The notes under the pieces are model-generated. The model searched no databases. It was not told where the DNA came from and saw nothing but the letters and a program-made list of their open reading frames with translations. The position numbers were made by a program, and so were the translations under genes. Positions 44,206 to 54,886 of a stretch of 64,000 nucleotides of DNA are shown here, piece after piece. Source of the stretch: Selaginella moellendorffii (taxonomy: Eukaryota; Streptophyta; Lycopodiopsida; Selaginellales; Selaginellaceae). The stretch is from NCBI RefSeq assembly GCF_000143415.4, contig NW_003314349.1, forward strand, positions 386,077 to 450,076, given 5' to 3'. The stretch's first letter is position 1, and each line of letters begins with the position of its first letter.

Positions 44206-46704
44206 TCAAATCCCTTGGAAATTCGGCCGTGCTAGAACCTCGTACTCCACCTCCGCCCCCTCCACAACTTCGTCCACCGTCCTCAGCCCCTGGATCACGG
44301 AGAGATCAAAGCCATCCTTTGGCGGCGACACCAGCTTCTCGATACCATACTTGGCACACACCACCATGAGCAGCGCAAGCGTCGTGAGCACCTGGAGCCT
44401 CTCGCCATCGCCGCGGACGTAGAAGAAGAGCAGCATGGCGACGAGGTAGAGGCAGAGCGAGAGCCTCATTACTCGCAGCACCGTCCCCATGAGCTTGCCA
44501 TCGTTGGCCGCGGCCGCGCCTCTCACCCGGTAGACGAAGAGGAAGTTGTACTTGTCCACCATGTAGCGGTAGCCGAAGTACAAGGCGCCGAACGGGATCA
44601 TCACCGGAGCAAACGTCGAGTAGACGATCACCAGCGCGAAGATGGTGAGGTTGAAGGCGTAGTACTGCGCGTGGTCGAAGCGCTGGATCCCCCAGTGGAG
44701 ATCCTTGACGAGCGGGTACACCGTTAAGTCCCGCCCCTGGAGGTCGAAGCCGTCGTTCATCGTCTCGGAGGCCTGCCGCGGAACCGTGTCGTCCTCCTCG
44801 CTGTGAGCTCCATTCTCGGGCAGCAGCGCTTCGTGCAAGCCGTTCGCGTCGTGGCCGGGGGTTCCATTCTCCATGGCCGCCGCGCTCCGGCTCTTCCTCA
44901 TCAGGAACTTCCGCTTGATCCAGGGGATTGGGGCCAGCAAGTCGAACGAGACGCCGAGGAAGGAGCTCGTGATCATGAACGCCAGAGCCGAGAGGCACGA
45001 CGTCGCCAGGAACGTCGCGCTCATGAGCTGCTTGATGCTCTTGCAGTCCTGCTTGTCGATGTAGCACTGCCCGATGTGGAGGATCGCGGCTTCCAGTGTC
45101 GTCNNNNNNNNNNNNNNNNNNNNNNNNNNNNNNNNNNNNNNNNNNNNNNNNNNNNNNNNNNNNNNNNNNNNNNNNNNNNNNNNNNNNNNNNNNNNNNNNN
45201 NNNNNNNNNNNNNNNNNNNNNGCACCGCGGGAACAAGCACGTACATGGTGACGAAGATGAGCACGTTCGGCAGGAACTGGAGGATGAAAGTGGAGAACCA
45301 GTTGGAGGAGCGAGCCCAGGCGAGCCAAACTTGCAAGTGCTCCATGGTATCTCGCCCGATGAAGCGGCTAGCGTTGTGTATCGCGGTGATGGCCGCCAGT
45401 GGCGAGCTACAAAAGAAGAGCACCAGCAGCAACAGGAGATTCACAGCAACCGTTCGCAAGCGTCTCTGGAGTGAGCTCCTGCCGAGGTGGTGCCAATAGA
45501 TATCGCGAGGCGAAGGAGCCCTGCCAACTTTCCAGCACCCCCTCGAGAGCTGCGCCTCCACCATCGAAAAACCTCCTACTAATCTATCGCTCCTGGTAGA
45601 ATTCATCCTAGCGTCCTGTAGAGCCCTGCTCGCCGTGAATACGTCCTTGAATACCACGAAAGCAATCCCAGCACCTGTGGCAATCCCATCCCTGTAAGCA
45701 CCGAGAGAGCTCTCGAGCTCCCCGCGTCGAGCAGCCAGCCTCCTCAGCCTATCCTCGGGAGTCAAGCGGCACAAAACTAATATACAGCTCCAGCACCTCG
45801 TCACCTCGTGCTTGATCCAAGACCACTTCTCCCGGAACCAAGACACCCTCCTGTGGCTGCTGCTGGACGATGACAAATCCACGAAAAGATCCCTATCGTC
45901 ACCACTAAAAAAGTAGTCTTCCTCGTAGAACACCTGCTGTCGTGCTCGAGCCTGAGCGTCCGCTGCCACAATCCTCTCCCTCGTCTTGAGCAGCTCGGAC
46001 TTGAGCCGATAGAACGCGTCCAGATCGTGAGGGACAACAATGGAGTAGACTTTCCCTGGATACCGGTGCTCAAAGTAGTCCTCCAGCGGCCGCTTGTCCA
46101 TGGCGAGAACCCGAGGAACTCCTCTCACCATCAGCGTGAAAATCGCCACCGAGTCGGCCGAGTCTCCGTCGTGGAACTGTGTCGCCTGGAGATGCTTCTC
46201 CAGGCTACTCGTGCAAAGGTGGACGGCGGCGGTGAGAGCCACCATGAACACCGTGTGAGCCCACAGCCATGGCGATCCCTCCTTGACGTGAGCAACCGTC
46301 GCCTTTGCAAACTGGTCCTCGATTGGAACCGTGCCCCCATACAAATTCACGGGCAGGATGACCAGCACTGCCACCACCGAGACGATCGCGAGCGTGACGA
46401 AAGTGTAGCCCTCCACCGACAGATACTGTGCCGAATTGGCGCCGCACAGCCTCGCGATCTGCTGGCTGGTCGTGTGCCACACCGCCAGGAGCTTCGTCAC
46501 CAGCGATGCCGCCCCGGGGAGCTTGTGATCGCTCCTCACCTTGACGACGAGGAAGAGGATCACGCAGCACACGGCGCCGATGATGGAGATGTTGCTCAGG
46601 TACTGGATATTTCCATACCATGCGTCCTGCTGCTTGGGGATGAGCCAATCGAAGGAATCGTCGCCGGGCGCCGGCGCTGCAGCTGGCGCCTCGAATCCAG
46701 CCAT
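44206..46704 (-). CDS. CSC1-like / OSCA4-type mechanosensitive channel protein
   Basis: Intronless frame of 832 codons, 40 of them unknown because of an N gap. OSCA/TMEM63 family proteins (RSN1_7TM, DUF221) are membrane cation channels; plant OSCA4 has also been linked to vacuolar sorting. The N-terminus AWYGNIQYLSNISIIGAVCC and LLAVWHTTSQQIARLCGANS are typical of OSCA4.1-like proteins. The cytosolic domain has VFTLMVRG-like IFTLMVRGVPRVL, YPGKVYSIVVPHDL and GAGIAFVVFKDVFTASRALQ. The 7TM core has APSPRDIYWHHLGRSSLQRR, FILQFLPNVLIFVTMYVLVP, SALAFMITSSFLGVSFDLLA, FDHAQYYAFNLTIFALVIVY and GYRYMVDKYNFLFVYRVRG. The frame continues across the gap. The start MAGFEAPAAAPAPG gives the usual length. 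GC-rich codon use contrasts with the repeat zone. Confidence 0.93.
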   Translation of the reverse strand: MAGFEAPAAAPAPGDDSFDWLIPKQQDAWYGNIQYLSNISIIGAVCCVILFLVVKVRSDHKLPGAASLVTKLLAVWHTTSQQIARLCGANSAQYLSVEGYTFVTLAIVSVVAVLVILPVNLYGGTVPIEDQFAKATVAHVKEGSPWLWAHTVFMVALTAAVHLCTSSLEKHLQATQFHDGDSADSVAIFTLMVRGVPRVLAMDKRPLEDYFEHRYPGKVYSIVVPHDLDAFYRLKSELLKTRERIVAADAQARARQQVFYEEDYFFSGDDRDLFVDLSSSSSSHRRVSWFREKWSWIKHEVTRCWSCILVLCRLTPEDRLRRLAARRGELESSLGAYRDGIATGAGIAFVVFKDVFTASRALQDARMNSTRSDRLVGGFSMVEAQLSRGCWKVGRAPSPRDIYWHHLGRSSLQRRLRTVAVNLLLLLVLFFCSSPLAAITAIHNASRFIGRDTMEHLQVWLAWARSSNWFSTFILQFLPNVLIFVTMYVLVPAVXXXXXXXXXXXXXXXXXXXXXXXXXXXXXXXXXXXXXXXXTTLEAAILHIGQCYIDKQDCKSIKQLMSATFLATSCLSALAFMITSSFLGVSFDLLAPIPWIKRKFLMRKSRSAAAMENGTPGHDANGLHEALLPENGAHSEEDDTVPRQASETMNDGFDLQGRDLTVYPLVKDLHWGIQRFDHAQYYAFNLTIFALVIVYSTFAPVMIPFGALYFGYRYMVDKYNFLFVYRVRGAAAANDGKLMGTVLRVMRLSLCLYLVAMLLFFYVRGDGERLQVLTTLALLMVVCAKYGIEKLVSPPKDGFDLSVIQGLRTVDEVVEGAEVEYEVLARPNFQGI
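45104..45221. other. Assembly gap (118 N) inside the OSCA4-type gene
   Basis: The run of N removes about 40 codons between MYVLVPAV and TTLEAAILHIGQCY, where the family has a further transmembrane segment. The reading frame is preserved and the missing length agrees with what I know of OSCA4 proteins, so the gap size seems well estimated. Confidence 0.95.
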
Positions 46705-46860
46705 GGATCGATGCTACTGTCGCTGTCGCTGCTGTGAATCATACCTCGAATGGAACTCCAGCTCCAAGAACCCTAAAATCCCAAAGAACCAAGAGCCCTA
46801 AAGTTCTATATAACAAAATAAATATATGCCAAAGGAATCTTTCCTGGAGTTTGAATGCTT

Positions 46861-48807
46861 CTAAGCTCCAAAGTACCAGATATCGTTGGAATCGAGGAAC
46901 TCGAAGCCTCCCATGATGGGCTCGGGGCTGCCCAGCGCGAGATCGTATTCTCCAGCTGGGAATCCATAGTCGGAGTGGACTTCCTCCTCTCCTGGAGCTC
47001 CAAATTCATGGTGCTGGCCATCGTTTCTCTCCTCCTCCATCGCGAGCTCGTTGAGATAGAACGGGTCCGCCAATCCTCCACTTTGCTGCCGCTCATGGTG
47101 GTGATCGTGACGATGGCGATCGCGCTCTTCTTCGGGCCTTGAGCCTTGATCTTCCTGCTCTCCAGGACGATCTAGTTGCTCCTGCGGCTGTTCTAGGTGG
47201 TGGTGGTGACGATCTGGTCGCTGTTCTTGCTCGTTTAGATCCAGGCTGCGGCCATGCTGCTGGAACACGCTAAAGTTCGATCCCATCGCAGCAGCTGGAT
47301 AGCCCCAAGCTTCCACCACGAGAGGCGGCGTCGGCTGGAACAGTCCCTTGCCACCACCGCCCGGAGGAGCCGCCGCTACCGCCGCCACCATCGCCACCTG
47401 GTTGTAAGGAGCCACTCCGGATTGGATCAAACCATTTCCAGCCTCCGCCACTGGCCTGTAGCTGCACCTTCCTTCGTGGTTGTTCCTCGAGTTGTAGTCC
47501 TTGAATGCGTTCCCCGGATCGTGGTGGAAGCACTGCTCGTAGCGGCACCGAAAGCTTCTCTCCTCCGGCTCTATACGCGGCTCGGCGATCGGTCTCTTCT
47601 CCCGAGATCTTCGTCCGGTTTCCACTCGTTGCTGTGGTGGATCCTCTTCCTCCTCGTCCATGGCACTAACTTCCGAGCTTCCGGGACGAACTGGAGGTGG
47701 TGGCGGTGGCGGCGGCGGTGGCGGCGGTGGCGTCACAGTAGCACTAGCGACCTTCGCTTGCTTAGACTTGTTCTTGTTCTTGGGCTGCTTAGAACTCGGT
47801 GGAGGAGCTGGATCGTCATCGCTGGAAGTAGTCCCCGCCGGCTGTGATCGAGCTCTGTCATTGCTAGAGCTGCTGCCTGAGTTGCAAACGTTGCTGACCT
47901 TGGTGGTGGTGGTGGTGGTGGTGGCGGCGTTGGAAGTTGACGAGGACACCACCAGCGACTCCTCGTGAGCTAGCACCGCGATCCAAGTCGCGCTCTCCTT
48001 GGCAGTCATCTTGTCCTGGAGGCACTTGGAGCTCCTCACCAGCGTCCTGATCTTGGCGATGTCCGGCGACAGGTGCTTGATCACCGCCAGCAGCACTCCA
48101 ACCTTCCAGGCCTTTTTGAGATCGTGAGGCTTCTTATACGGCGGCGGCACGTCCTTGGCTCCTCTCACCTGCGACCCAATCTCCGACCACCACTCCTCGT
48201 TCCCAGTCGGCCACCACGGCGGAGGAACCAGCTTCTCCAGCGGGTACTTCCTTTGCGGAGGATCGCAGTGCTGCATTAGAGCCGAGAGGAGCGATCCCAG
48301 CGTCGTGTCCTGGAGCTCCTGCAATGCCCTGGCCGTGCTCCAGTTCTTCCTCCTGGAAGAATCCCTGCCGCTGTCCTCGCCGGAGTTCTCAGCCTGGAAC
48401 TTCCCAATCGCCACTGGCGCGTTCTTGTCGAATCTCACCTTGTCCTTCCACCACGCCCGGAGATTATCCGAGGAGCCACTCACGGGCTTGCCCTTCTCGG
48501 GGACGATCCCATAAACGAATCCCTGCGCGTGGCAAACCTCCACCATCTTGAGCATGTACTTGAGGATCCCATCCTGTGCTCGAGCCATCTTCTTGCGCCG
48601 CGCTTGCTCGGGCGATTGCTTCTGCTTGGCCCGATCCTTGCCGCCGCCGGCGCCCCTGGCCTTGAGCTGCTCCTTGGCGCGCTTGAGGCGGAGCTTGTCC
48701 ATCCATATCCGCTTTTCCAGCTCGTCAATGTCCGTCTCGCCGCCATCGTCGTCCACGTCGTCGCCATCGCTCAGCTCCACCTCGTAATCCGCCACATCCT
48801 CCTCCAT
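46861..48807 (-). CDS. EIN3/EIL-type transcription factor, intronless
   Basis: 648 codons. EIN3-like proteins are nuclear DNA-binding activators at the end of the ethylene pathway. Acidic N-terminus ([20 protein letters not shown]), then the EIN3 DNA-binding domain at about residues 25-290: [113 protein letters not shown] and [20 protein letters not shown]. The second half has a polyproline run near residue 370, then [20 protein letters not shown], and acidic, Gln- and His-rich activation-like sequence. Lack of introns is common in this family. Whether it is ethylene-responsive in this plant cannot be told from sequence. The start at 48807 is the first ATG in frame. Confidence 0.95.
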   Translation of the reverse strand: MEEDVADYEVELSDGDDVDDDGGETDIDELEKRIWMDKLRLKRAKEQLKARGAGGGKDRAKQKQSPEQARRKKMARAQDGILKYMLKMVEVCHAQGFVYGIVPEKGKPVSGSSDNLRAWWKDKVRFDKNAPVAIGKFQAENSGEDSGRDSSRRKNWSTARALQELQDTTLGSLLSALMQHCDPPQRKYPLEKLVPPPWWPTGNEEWWSEIGSQVRGAKDVPPPYKKPHDLKKAWKVGVLLAVIKHLSPDIAKIRTLVRSSKCLQDKMTAKESATWIAVLAHEESLVVSSSTSNAATTTTTTTKVSNVCNSGSSSSNDRARSQPAGTTSSDDDPAPPPSSKQPKNKNKSKQAKVASATVTPPPPPPPPPPPPPVRPGSSEVSAMDEEEEDPPQQRVETGRRSREKRPIAEPRIEPEERSFRCRYEQCFHHDPGNAFKDYNSRNNHEGRCSYRPVAEAGNGLIQSGVAPYNQVAMVAAVAAAPPGGGGKGLFQPTPPLVVEAWGYPAAAMGSNFSVFQQHGRSLDLNEQEQRPDRHHHHLEQPQEQLDRPGEQEDQGSRPEEERDRHRHDHHHERQQSGGLADPFYLNELAMEEERNDGQHHEFGAPGEEEVHSDYGFPAGEYDLALGSPEPIMGGFEFLDSNDIWYFGA

Positions 48808-50222
48808 CCGCTGCGGCGGGCTATAGATCTCGTAGATTACCTGAGAGAATCCTTCGCTCCAGTGCCAACGCGTCCCGATTCATCCCCCCGGACTCCTCTG
48901 CATTTTTAGGGTTCTTCGAGTCTCCAGCCAAACTTTTGGCTTAACCTTTAACGCAATCCCAGCCGTCCATCTACACACCTGGCTGATGTTTGTAGCCAAG
49001 TAAAAGACTCTTGCTATTTAAATGACAGAGTAATTTGTTTTTTAAAAAGTAAATAGAAAATTATAAAATAAATATAAAAACTGTTATTAAATAATTTTCT
49101 TAGAAAAATTAAATAAATCCTAAGGCTTAGTAACATAATGGTACCAAAGTTTAATCTAAACATTCAAGGTTTTAAAGGATATATAAATTTACTTCAGGTA
49201 TTTAGTGAAATGATTCCAAAATAATTAAAGAAAGTTTCCTAAATTGACAATTATAAACTAAACTAGTTATTAAAAGGCATTTTTTTATGGAACATGTTTA
49301 CATATTTAATAAAAAATACCAAATATCTTAGTGATAGATTTAACTAGTTAAGAGAAGAAAAATTATTTAATAGTTTTGTGAGAGATCTTAATATAATAAA
49401 TTTAAAAATATAAGACATTCAAGAAATGCTTGCATAAAGATATTTATAATAATATAAGAAAATTTAATTAATGATATTATAAAAATAATAATTTTAAAAC
49501 AATTAGTTTGTCTATACATTTTTAACTGCAAAAGACTTAAGGCTTATCTTTACTTATCACTCTCATGAATTAATAAACCACTCTTCCATGGGATGATTTT
49601 CTTTTTTTAAAATAAAATTATAGTTTTTATAATCACTTAAAGGGCTATGGAGTAAGTTCATTTTTCCTAATTATAATATCATAATTATAGTAGCATAGCA
49701 TATAAATTATCTATTTAGGATTGTATTTTTCATATGTGATAGTCATTGTTAAACTTGAAATTATAAGCATAGCTCTCCAGGAAGCTCTCCATCTTAAATC
49801 ACTCCATTAATTCAAGTTTAAATTATAATCCTGGAGAGCTATGGAGTAAAGGGACAAAGAGGTACAAAATTGAGAGGAATAATAATACACCAATAATTAA
49901 AAAATGATAAAATATTTTTAATTATGTTAAATTAATAAGCATGGTGGGTATTTATTATGAATTTGGTAAATTTGATATTATAATTTCAAGTTTAACAATG
50001 ACTATCACATATGAAAAATACAATCCTAAATAGATTATGCTACTATAATTAGGATATTATCCAAAAATGTTTAGGTATTTGTAGCAAATTTTTAAAAATG
50101 CCAAAATAATATAAAACTGGCTTTATTCCATAACCTTGATTACTTAAATAAAAATCAATTAACATAATTGATTTGGAATAATCGTTCAACAATTCAAAAG
50201 TGTTTTGTATGATCTTTTATAA
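48808..50222. other. Intergenic region, AT-rich from about 49.0 kb
   Basis: The first roughly 150 bp is GC-rich and is probably the EIL 5' leader and promoter. The rest is AT-rich and non-coding and contains the inverted repeat listed separately. Confidence 0.55.
49681..50052. repeat. MITE-like inverted repeat with nested inner palindrome
   Basis: Outer arms: 49681-49765 (GGATTGTATTTTTCATATGT, GATAGTCATTGTTAAACTTG, AAATTATA) and its reverse complement at about 49979-50052. The left arm has about 13 extra bases near 49700. Inner arms: CATAGCTCTCCAGGA (about 49768) and TCCTGGAGAGCTATG (about 49830). A related GGGCTATGGAGTAAG lies outside at about 49640. The fold suggests a decayed foldback or MITE. 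Confidence 0.7.
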
Positions 50223-52103
50223 TTACAGGAGTTTTGAAACTCTTACCGAATAGAAGTCTCGTGGCCTTGGATGTGGCAAGTAAGAAACTTTGCTGTTGGG
50301 ATTCAAGGCAGTCCACCTACAAAGCCCGTGTAAAGTAAGACTCACAAATAATACATCTTCACCTGTAGCCAGTAACGAAGTAATGGACGACAATGAAGAT
50401 TTGAAGCTTGGCAAGCTCGTTACCAGGACAAGTTCGATTTCCCATCCCAAAGGGCATGAACGTGAATGGAGATGCTCCATATTTCTAGTGAAAAACCCCA
50501 GCCAGAGTTACACAGAAAGGCTTTGAGAATTTAGTACCTCCCAGCGCTCTGGATCGAACTTTTCTGGGTCGGGGTGGACGTGTGGATCCATGTGTACTTG
50601 TCTTAGCCACGCTTCCGCATGCCACCCTTTGGGAATGGTAAAGCCTATACATGGAATGCAATGAGAGAAAATCACTTAAAAGATGAAAAGCACACTCACC
50701 ATTAAACTCGACATCTACCAAGGCTCTTCTGAAGACCATTGGAGATATATTTGCAAGTCGCAGTGTTTCGTCGACAACCTGGGAAAAGAAGAGACAAAAT
50801 CAGGAATGAAAACAAGGAAAAATGGCCAGCACTGACACTAGAAAGGTAGCGCATTCTTTTGATGTCTGAAAGGTTGAGCATTTCCCCTTCTGAAATGCAT
50901 TTAGCGATGCCATCTTGCTCGGTCTGAATAAGAAAGATTGTATGTTTGTATGAAACTGCAAACCTTTACCTTCACTTTCTCGAGCACATCAGGATTTCGC
51001 TTCAGGAAAATCATCAGCCACATGATGACATGAGCCGTCGAGTCGTGACCAGCGTTCATGTACATGTTGAGCACGTCTATGATTTGAGCGTCTTCCAGAG
51101 CCTCTCCTTTGTCATCTAGCTGATCCATGAGCAACGAAAGAATGTTTGTTTCCTGTGGCTTTCCAGAAGCTCTTCGCTGGTTGATCACGTCCTGGATAAG
51201 CTTGATGAGCTTTCGCCTCGCCTGAGAATGGGAAAACGTCACAAAGCTGTGTAGGACAACGCATGTGGCTTTTACCTTCAAGGCTTTGTTGTAGGCAGTC
51301 CCAGGGAAGTTGATGGGAAGAGCACGAATGCCTTGGTTGACAATGTAGTACAAGGAGAAAGTCTCATCCACGTCGAGACTGGAGTCTTTCCCATATAAAA
51401 TGTGGAGGACAGTTAGAAACGTGAACTGTCGTATCAGAAAAACCCAGTGTCAACAAGAAAAAACTAAGACAAAGAGGAAGTAAACATCGCTTACCCTTCT
51501 CATCTCGGTAAGAAGAACGATCTTATCCTGCGCAGACCACCTCGCAAGGCACGCTTTTATGTTGTTGACGATGAGAGGCACATACTGCTCTAGAGCTTTG
51601 GGACTGTTCACAGCGGGCTCGGTAAGCTTCCGGAGCTTGAAGTGGCTCTCACCAGTTAATCCCGCAAACGAATTTCGTCCCATGAGCTCAACAGCGCTCT
51701 CCGGCCATCCTGTCTCAAAGCTGTCTTTGGAGAGCACGAATTTGCATGCCTCTGGTGTGGCAGCAAGGACGGTGGGCTGCCAGAACAGAAACGCCTTGTA
51801 AAAACCCACTCGATTGTACCTGGAAACCAAGAAGAAGCGACGGTTAGACAAGCGAGAGAAAACTGCGACAGTACCCAACTTGGCAACGTAGTGAGCCATG
51901 AAAGTGTCCGGTCTTCCAGACTTGAAGGCTCTGAGGAAAGCAGCCATGTTGCCAAAGACGGGCCATCCAAGCGAACCTGGTGGAAGTGGAGGCTGTCCCG
52001 GCTTGAGCACCGGCTCATAGTACCATTTGTTGAAAAAACTCGAGAATGTCAACAAGGCAGTGACTGCCACCACCGCAACGCCAAGAATCATGGCAACCTC
52101 CAT
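50223..52103 (-). CDS. Cytochrome P450, CYP85 clan, CYP88-like (kaurenoic acid oxidase-like)
   Basis: About nine exons with short introns. The N-terminal anchor is [20 protein letters not shown], then the proline hinge [20 protein letters not shown]. Further blocks: [72 protein letters not shown] and [19 protein letters not shown]-helix [15 protein letters not shown]-helix VVDETLRLA (ExxR), [10 protein letters not shown], and haem loop [16 protein letters not shown] with the Cys ligand. All catalytic blocks are present. GWP..F.GN, the SRPDTF block and the FPGTAY..ALKAR block are closest, to my knowledge, to CYP88, ent-kaurenoic acid oxidase in gibberellin synthesis at the ER. Other CYP85-clan functions cannot be excluded. 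I took 52103 as the start because it begins the anchor; an upstream ATG at 52160 is in frame. Exon edges are approximate. Confidence 0.88.
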
Positions 52104-52828
52104 CGTTTTTTTGCTTGACGGGCACCGCAAAAACCTCTGATCTCCCTTCCTGCATAACATTTTGCTTGCAAGCCATTAGCGCCCATAAGACAAAAGGAAT
52201 CAGACTTACCTTCAAAGCTTCCATTAGCTCCAAATAAAAACGCTTGTCTTTTCTTAACAGGATGCCTTCACCATTTAAAAGAGCCGCGGCAAACTGTAGT
52301 CTGTGTCCATTATCTCAACAGTAACGATTCCAGCTGCAGAGATTCCAAGAGCGCTGCTTTTTCCGTAGAGGTTGGCAGATAGATATCAAAAAAGAATTGA
52401 AAGGACAGAGATTACCTGGTCGGAGTTTCATCTTCGTAAAGCAAGACCATACCCATTGCATAGCCTGTTAACAATCACCAAAAGCTGCACAGGGACAATT
52501 CGGATCCGCCAAATAACAAATCTTTAGCATTGCATTCCTGTAATACCATCACCTGAGAAAGTGACTTTTAATTCTACCTTCTCACTGCAAAACTACAAGC
52601 GTGAGTGATTCAATAAAAGAAACAAAAATCCACAGTAACTGAGTTCCTGTAAAGAATAACAGGCTTAGCTTTTTAAGAACGGAGTAAGAAAATTTCGAAA
52701 GAAGCACACCTGAGTTTGGCTGAAGAAGAACGAGGCTAGATACAAAAAAATGGACAAAAAAGCACAAAGGTAATAGTACAATCGCGAGCTGATGTTTTGC
52801 TCAGCTTCAACCCACCAAAGTGAACTAC
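52104..52828. other. Between P450 and NEMP genes
   Basis: Probably the P450 leader and promoter (possible leader intron: GTAAGTCTGATT on minus near 52210, acceptor near 52160) and the 3' flank of the NEMP gene. No other gene is seen. Confidence 0.45.
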
Positions 52829-54771
52829 CTATGAGGACAGGCTCGCCGTCAACTCAATCTCCTCTTCCGGCCTTTCTTCACGCGCGTCGTGTGGCAGCAC
52901 GGCAATTCTGTCGGTGTTTTCAATGGCCCACTCGGCGAACTTTGGCGAAGAAAGTAGTTCTTTCATGGAGTTGTGCGTGTATTCCCTCGCCAGGGCCTCT
53001 CTCTCTGCCCGGGACATCTTGTTGCGCTCAGGTGTGTGGTGGAAAGTTGAGTAGAAGGTTCGCTCGGGTGTCACCTTGAAAGTTGCTGGAGGCGACACGA
53101 AGACGCGCTTTCCTGCATAAACACGCAGTTTAGAGCTAAACCAGACGATATAATTTACCTGAAATGGTGACCGGAGTGTGATAGGAGCTTGACGGAACTC
53201 CAAAGGGGGATGTGGCGACCTGCTTCTTCTTCCACATCTTCACATACTTTTTGCGATACCTCCACGCGCCGAAGGCAGAAGAAGAGGAATCTTCCCTGGA
53301 GAATGGCCACGAGAAATCGACCAGACTTCCCAGGCCTTTAAAATGCTTGGGTACCAGAGAAATCAATATCCCGACGACCAATGACAGAACGCTGAACACC
53401 GGATCAGTCGAAGTCTGAAAAACGGGGTGTAAGCTTCGCAGGAAGAATAAAGCTTGTTTACTCACTTGTAAGAGCATTGTAGCGCCGAAAAGCCGGATAG
53501 CCCATTTGACGAACGTTGCTGTCCCAGAGTCCACATCTCCCTCATTCGTGAGAATAAACTTACGAACTCCCCAATATCCCATGTATGCACCGACTGTGAG
53601 AACTCCCATCAAACAAAATATGGCGATCTGCAAGGGAACGGTTAAAGAAGGCATTGGAAAAAAAAAAACTATATATATCTTACCGGCTTAACCATGTCTT
53701 CCCCCAATCCCATATCCATCAACATTGGGGTCAAAAGAATCGAGATCTGTCGGAGTAAAAGAGCTCCAAAACCCACCTGAAAATCGTGCTACACGTCAGA
53801 ACGAAAAGCTGGCCGAGAAGGAAAAAAAGAAACAAAAAAAAAAAATGCTTACAAGAGAGCCATATAGAAGTATGTAGATACTGCTTTTCCTGCCAAATGG
53901 CAGAAGTTTCATCGCCTGCAGTTAGCTGTTAACGAAGGACAGTCAGCTCTACAATGTGTACCTGAAACAAAATGATGAGCACCACTAAAACGATGCCCAG
54001 AGTCATGCCACTGCTGTAGTAAAAGGGAACCCATTCGCTCACGATGGGCGCCGAAATGAGTAAAGCGATGCCAAGTACGAAGAGAAACACTCGGTAGGAG
54101 CAAAACTCTGTAACACGCAATGATCAGCAACTTGTCCAAGAAGAAAAGAAAGAAAAACGCGTACCTTCTTTGACGAGCACAGTGACAGGAGTGTCTTTAA
54201 TCGAGGCTTTCCGATCTGACCGGATATCAACGTACATGGTTTCGAACGGTGACATGCTCGCAAACCACTTATTCTTTTCCAGAGCCTTCCACTTTTCTTT
54301 CGAGCACTGGCACAAGTCCAGGGTCGCGTTGCTGCGAAGAAACGCAAACCAAACCAACCAAACCAACAAAAACAAGAGTGTTAGAACCGCCAAAGAGTTC
54401 TTCCCCAAAGAGCTTCATGCATACCCATGAAGGCAAGCCTCGATCTTCGATAGAGTGAAAGGAGCCGAAACATTCACGCGCCGGACGTGAGCGAGCTTGC
54501 GGAAGCTCTCCAATCGCGACAACGCCGGGACGACGTAGCGCTTGCAGCTAAGGACGCTGCCAGTGTTCATCCCCGGCGAAGAGCTCATGAAAGAATCGTC
54601 CAAAAGCGGCGCCTGGAGAGCGTCCGGGTCGCCGCCATCGCCTGTCAATAAAGAACAATTTCTAAGCTACCGCCATAGCTGCGCAGCCACAGTACCTTCG
54701 ATCGCGCCTCCAAAAGCCGCGCAACAAGCGACGAGGACGAGAATCCCAAGCACGCGCCATCGCCAAGCCAT
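52829..54771 (-). CDS. NEMP/TMEM194-type nuclear envelope protein (PNET2-like)
   Basis: Multi-exon gene with the layout of the NEMP family (DUF2215), inner nuclear membrane proteins including plant PNET2. The signal peptide is MAWRWRVLGILVLVACCAAF. The lumenal domain has VLSCKRYVVPALSRLESFRK, VNVSAPFTLSKIEACLHG, NATLDLCQCSKEKWKALEKN and KWFASMSPFETMYVDIRSD. The membrane block comes in successive exons: VFLFVLGIALLISAPIVSEW, FYYSSGMTLGIVLVVLIILF, AMKLLPFGRKSSIYILLYGS, IAIFCLMGVLTVGAYMGYWG and FSVLSLVVGILISLVPKHF. The C-terminal nucleoplasmic tail contains KKYVKMWKKKQVATSPFG, FYSTFHHTPERNKMSRAE and KELLSSPKFAEWAIENTDRI. An in-frame upstream ATG at 54864 exists, but 54771 gives a clean signal peptide. 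Complete as far as I can tell; exon borders approximate. Confidence 0.88.
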
Positions 54772-54886
54772 TAGAAAAAACCCTAGTGTATCGTCTGCCC
54801 TAAAGCTCTCCACTCTTATTTCTAGGTTTTTGCGCCCACATCCTCCAGCGAGAGAAAAAATCATGGCCTCTATCTCCTCCTACTAG
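54772..54886. promoter_or_regulatory. Shared 115-bp promoter of NEMP and RST genes, with uORF
   Basis: Only 115 bp separate the two divergent start codons. On plus a short upstream ORF, ATGGCCTCT...TACTAG (54863-54886, seven codons plus stop), ends directly against the ATG of the RST gene (TAGATG). If it lies in the leader it would be translated first and could reduce or permit reinitiation at the main start. No TATA box is evident. Confidence 0.5.

Noticed and set aside
44803-46737. Long plus-strand frames opposite the OSCA4-type gene
   Set aside because: They are antisense shadows of a GC-rich gene; their translations show no domain, while the minus frame matches the family from end to end.
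47254-48909. Plus- and minus-strand alternative frames over the EIL gene
   Set aside because: Low-complexity shadows (Arg-, Leu- and Gly-rich) of the EIN3-like reading frame.
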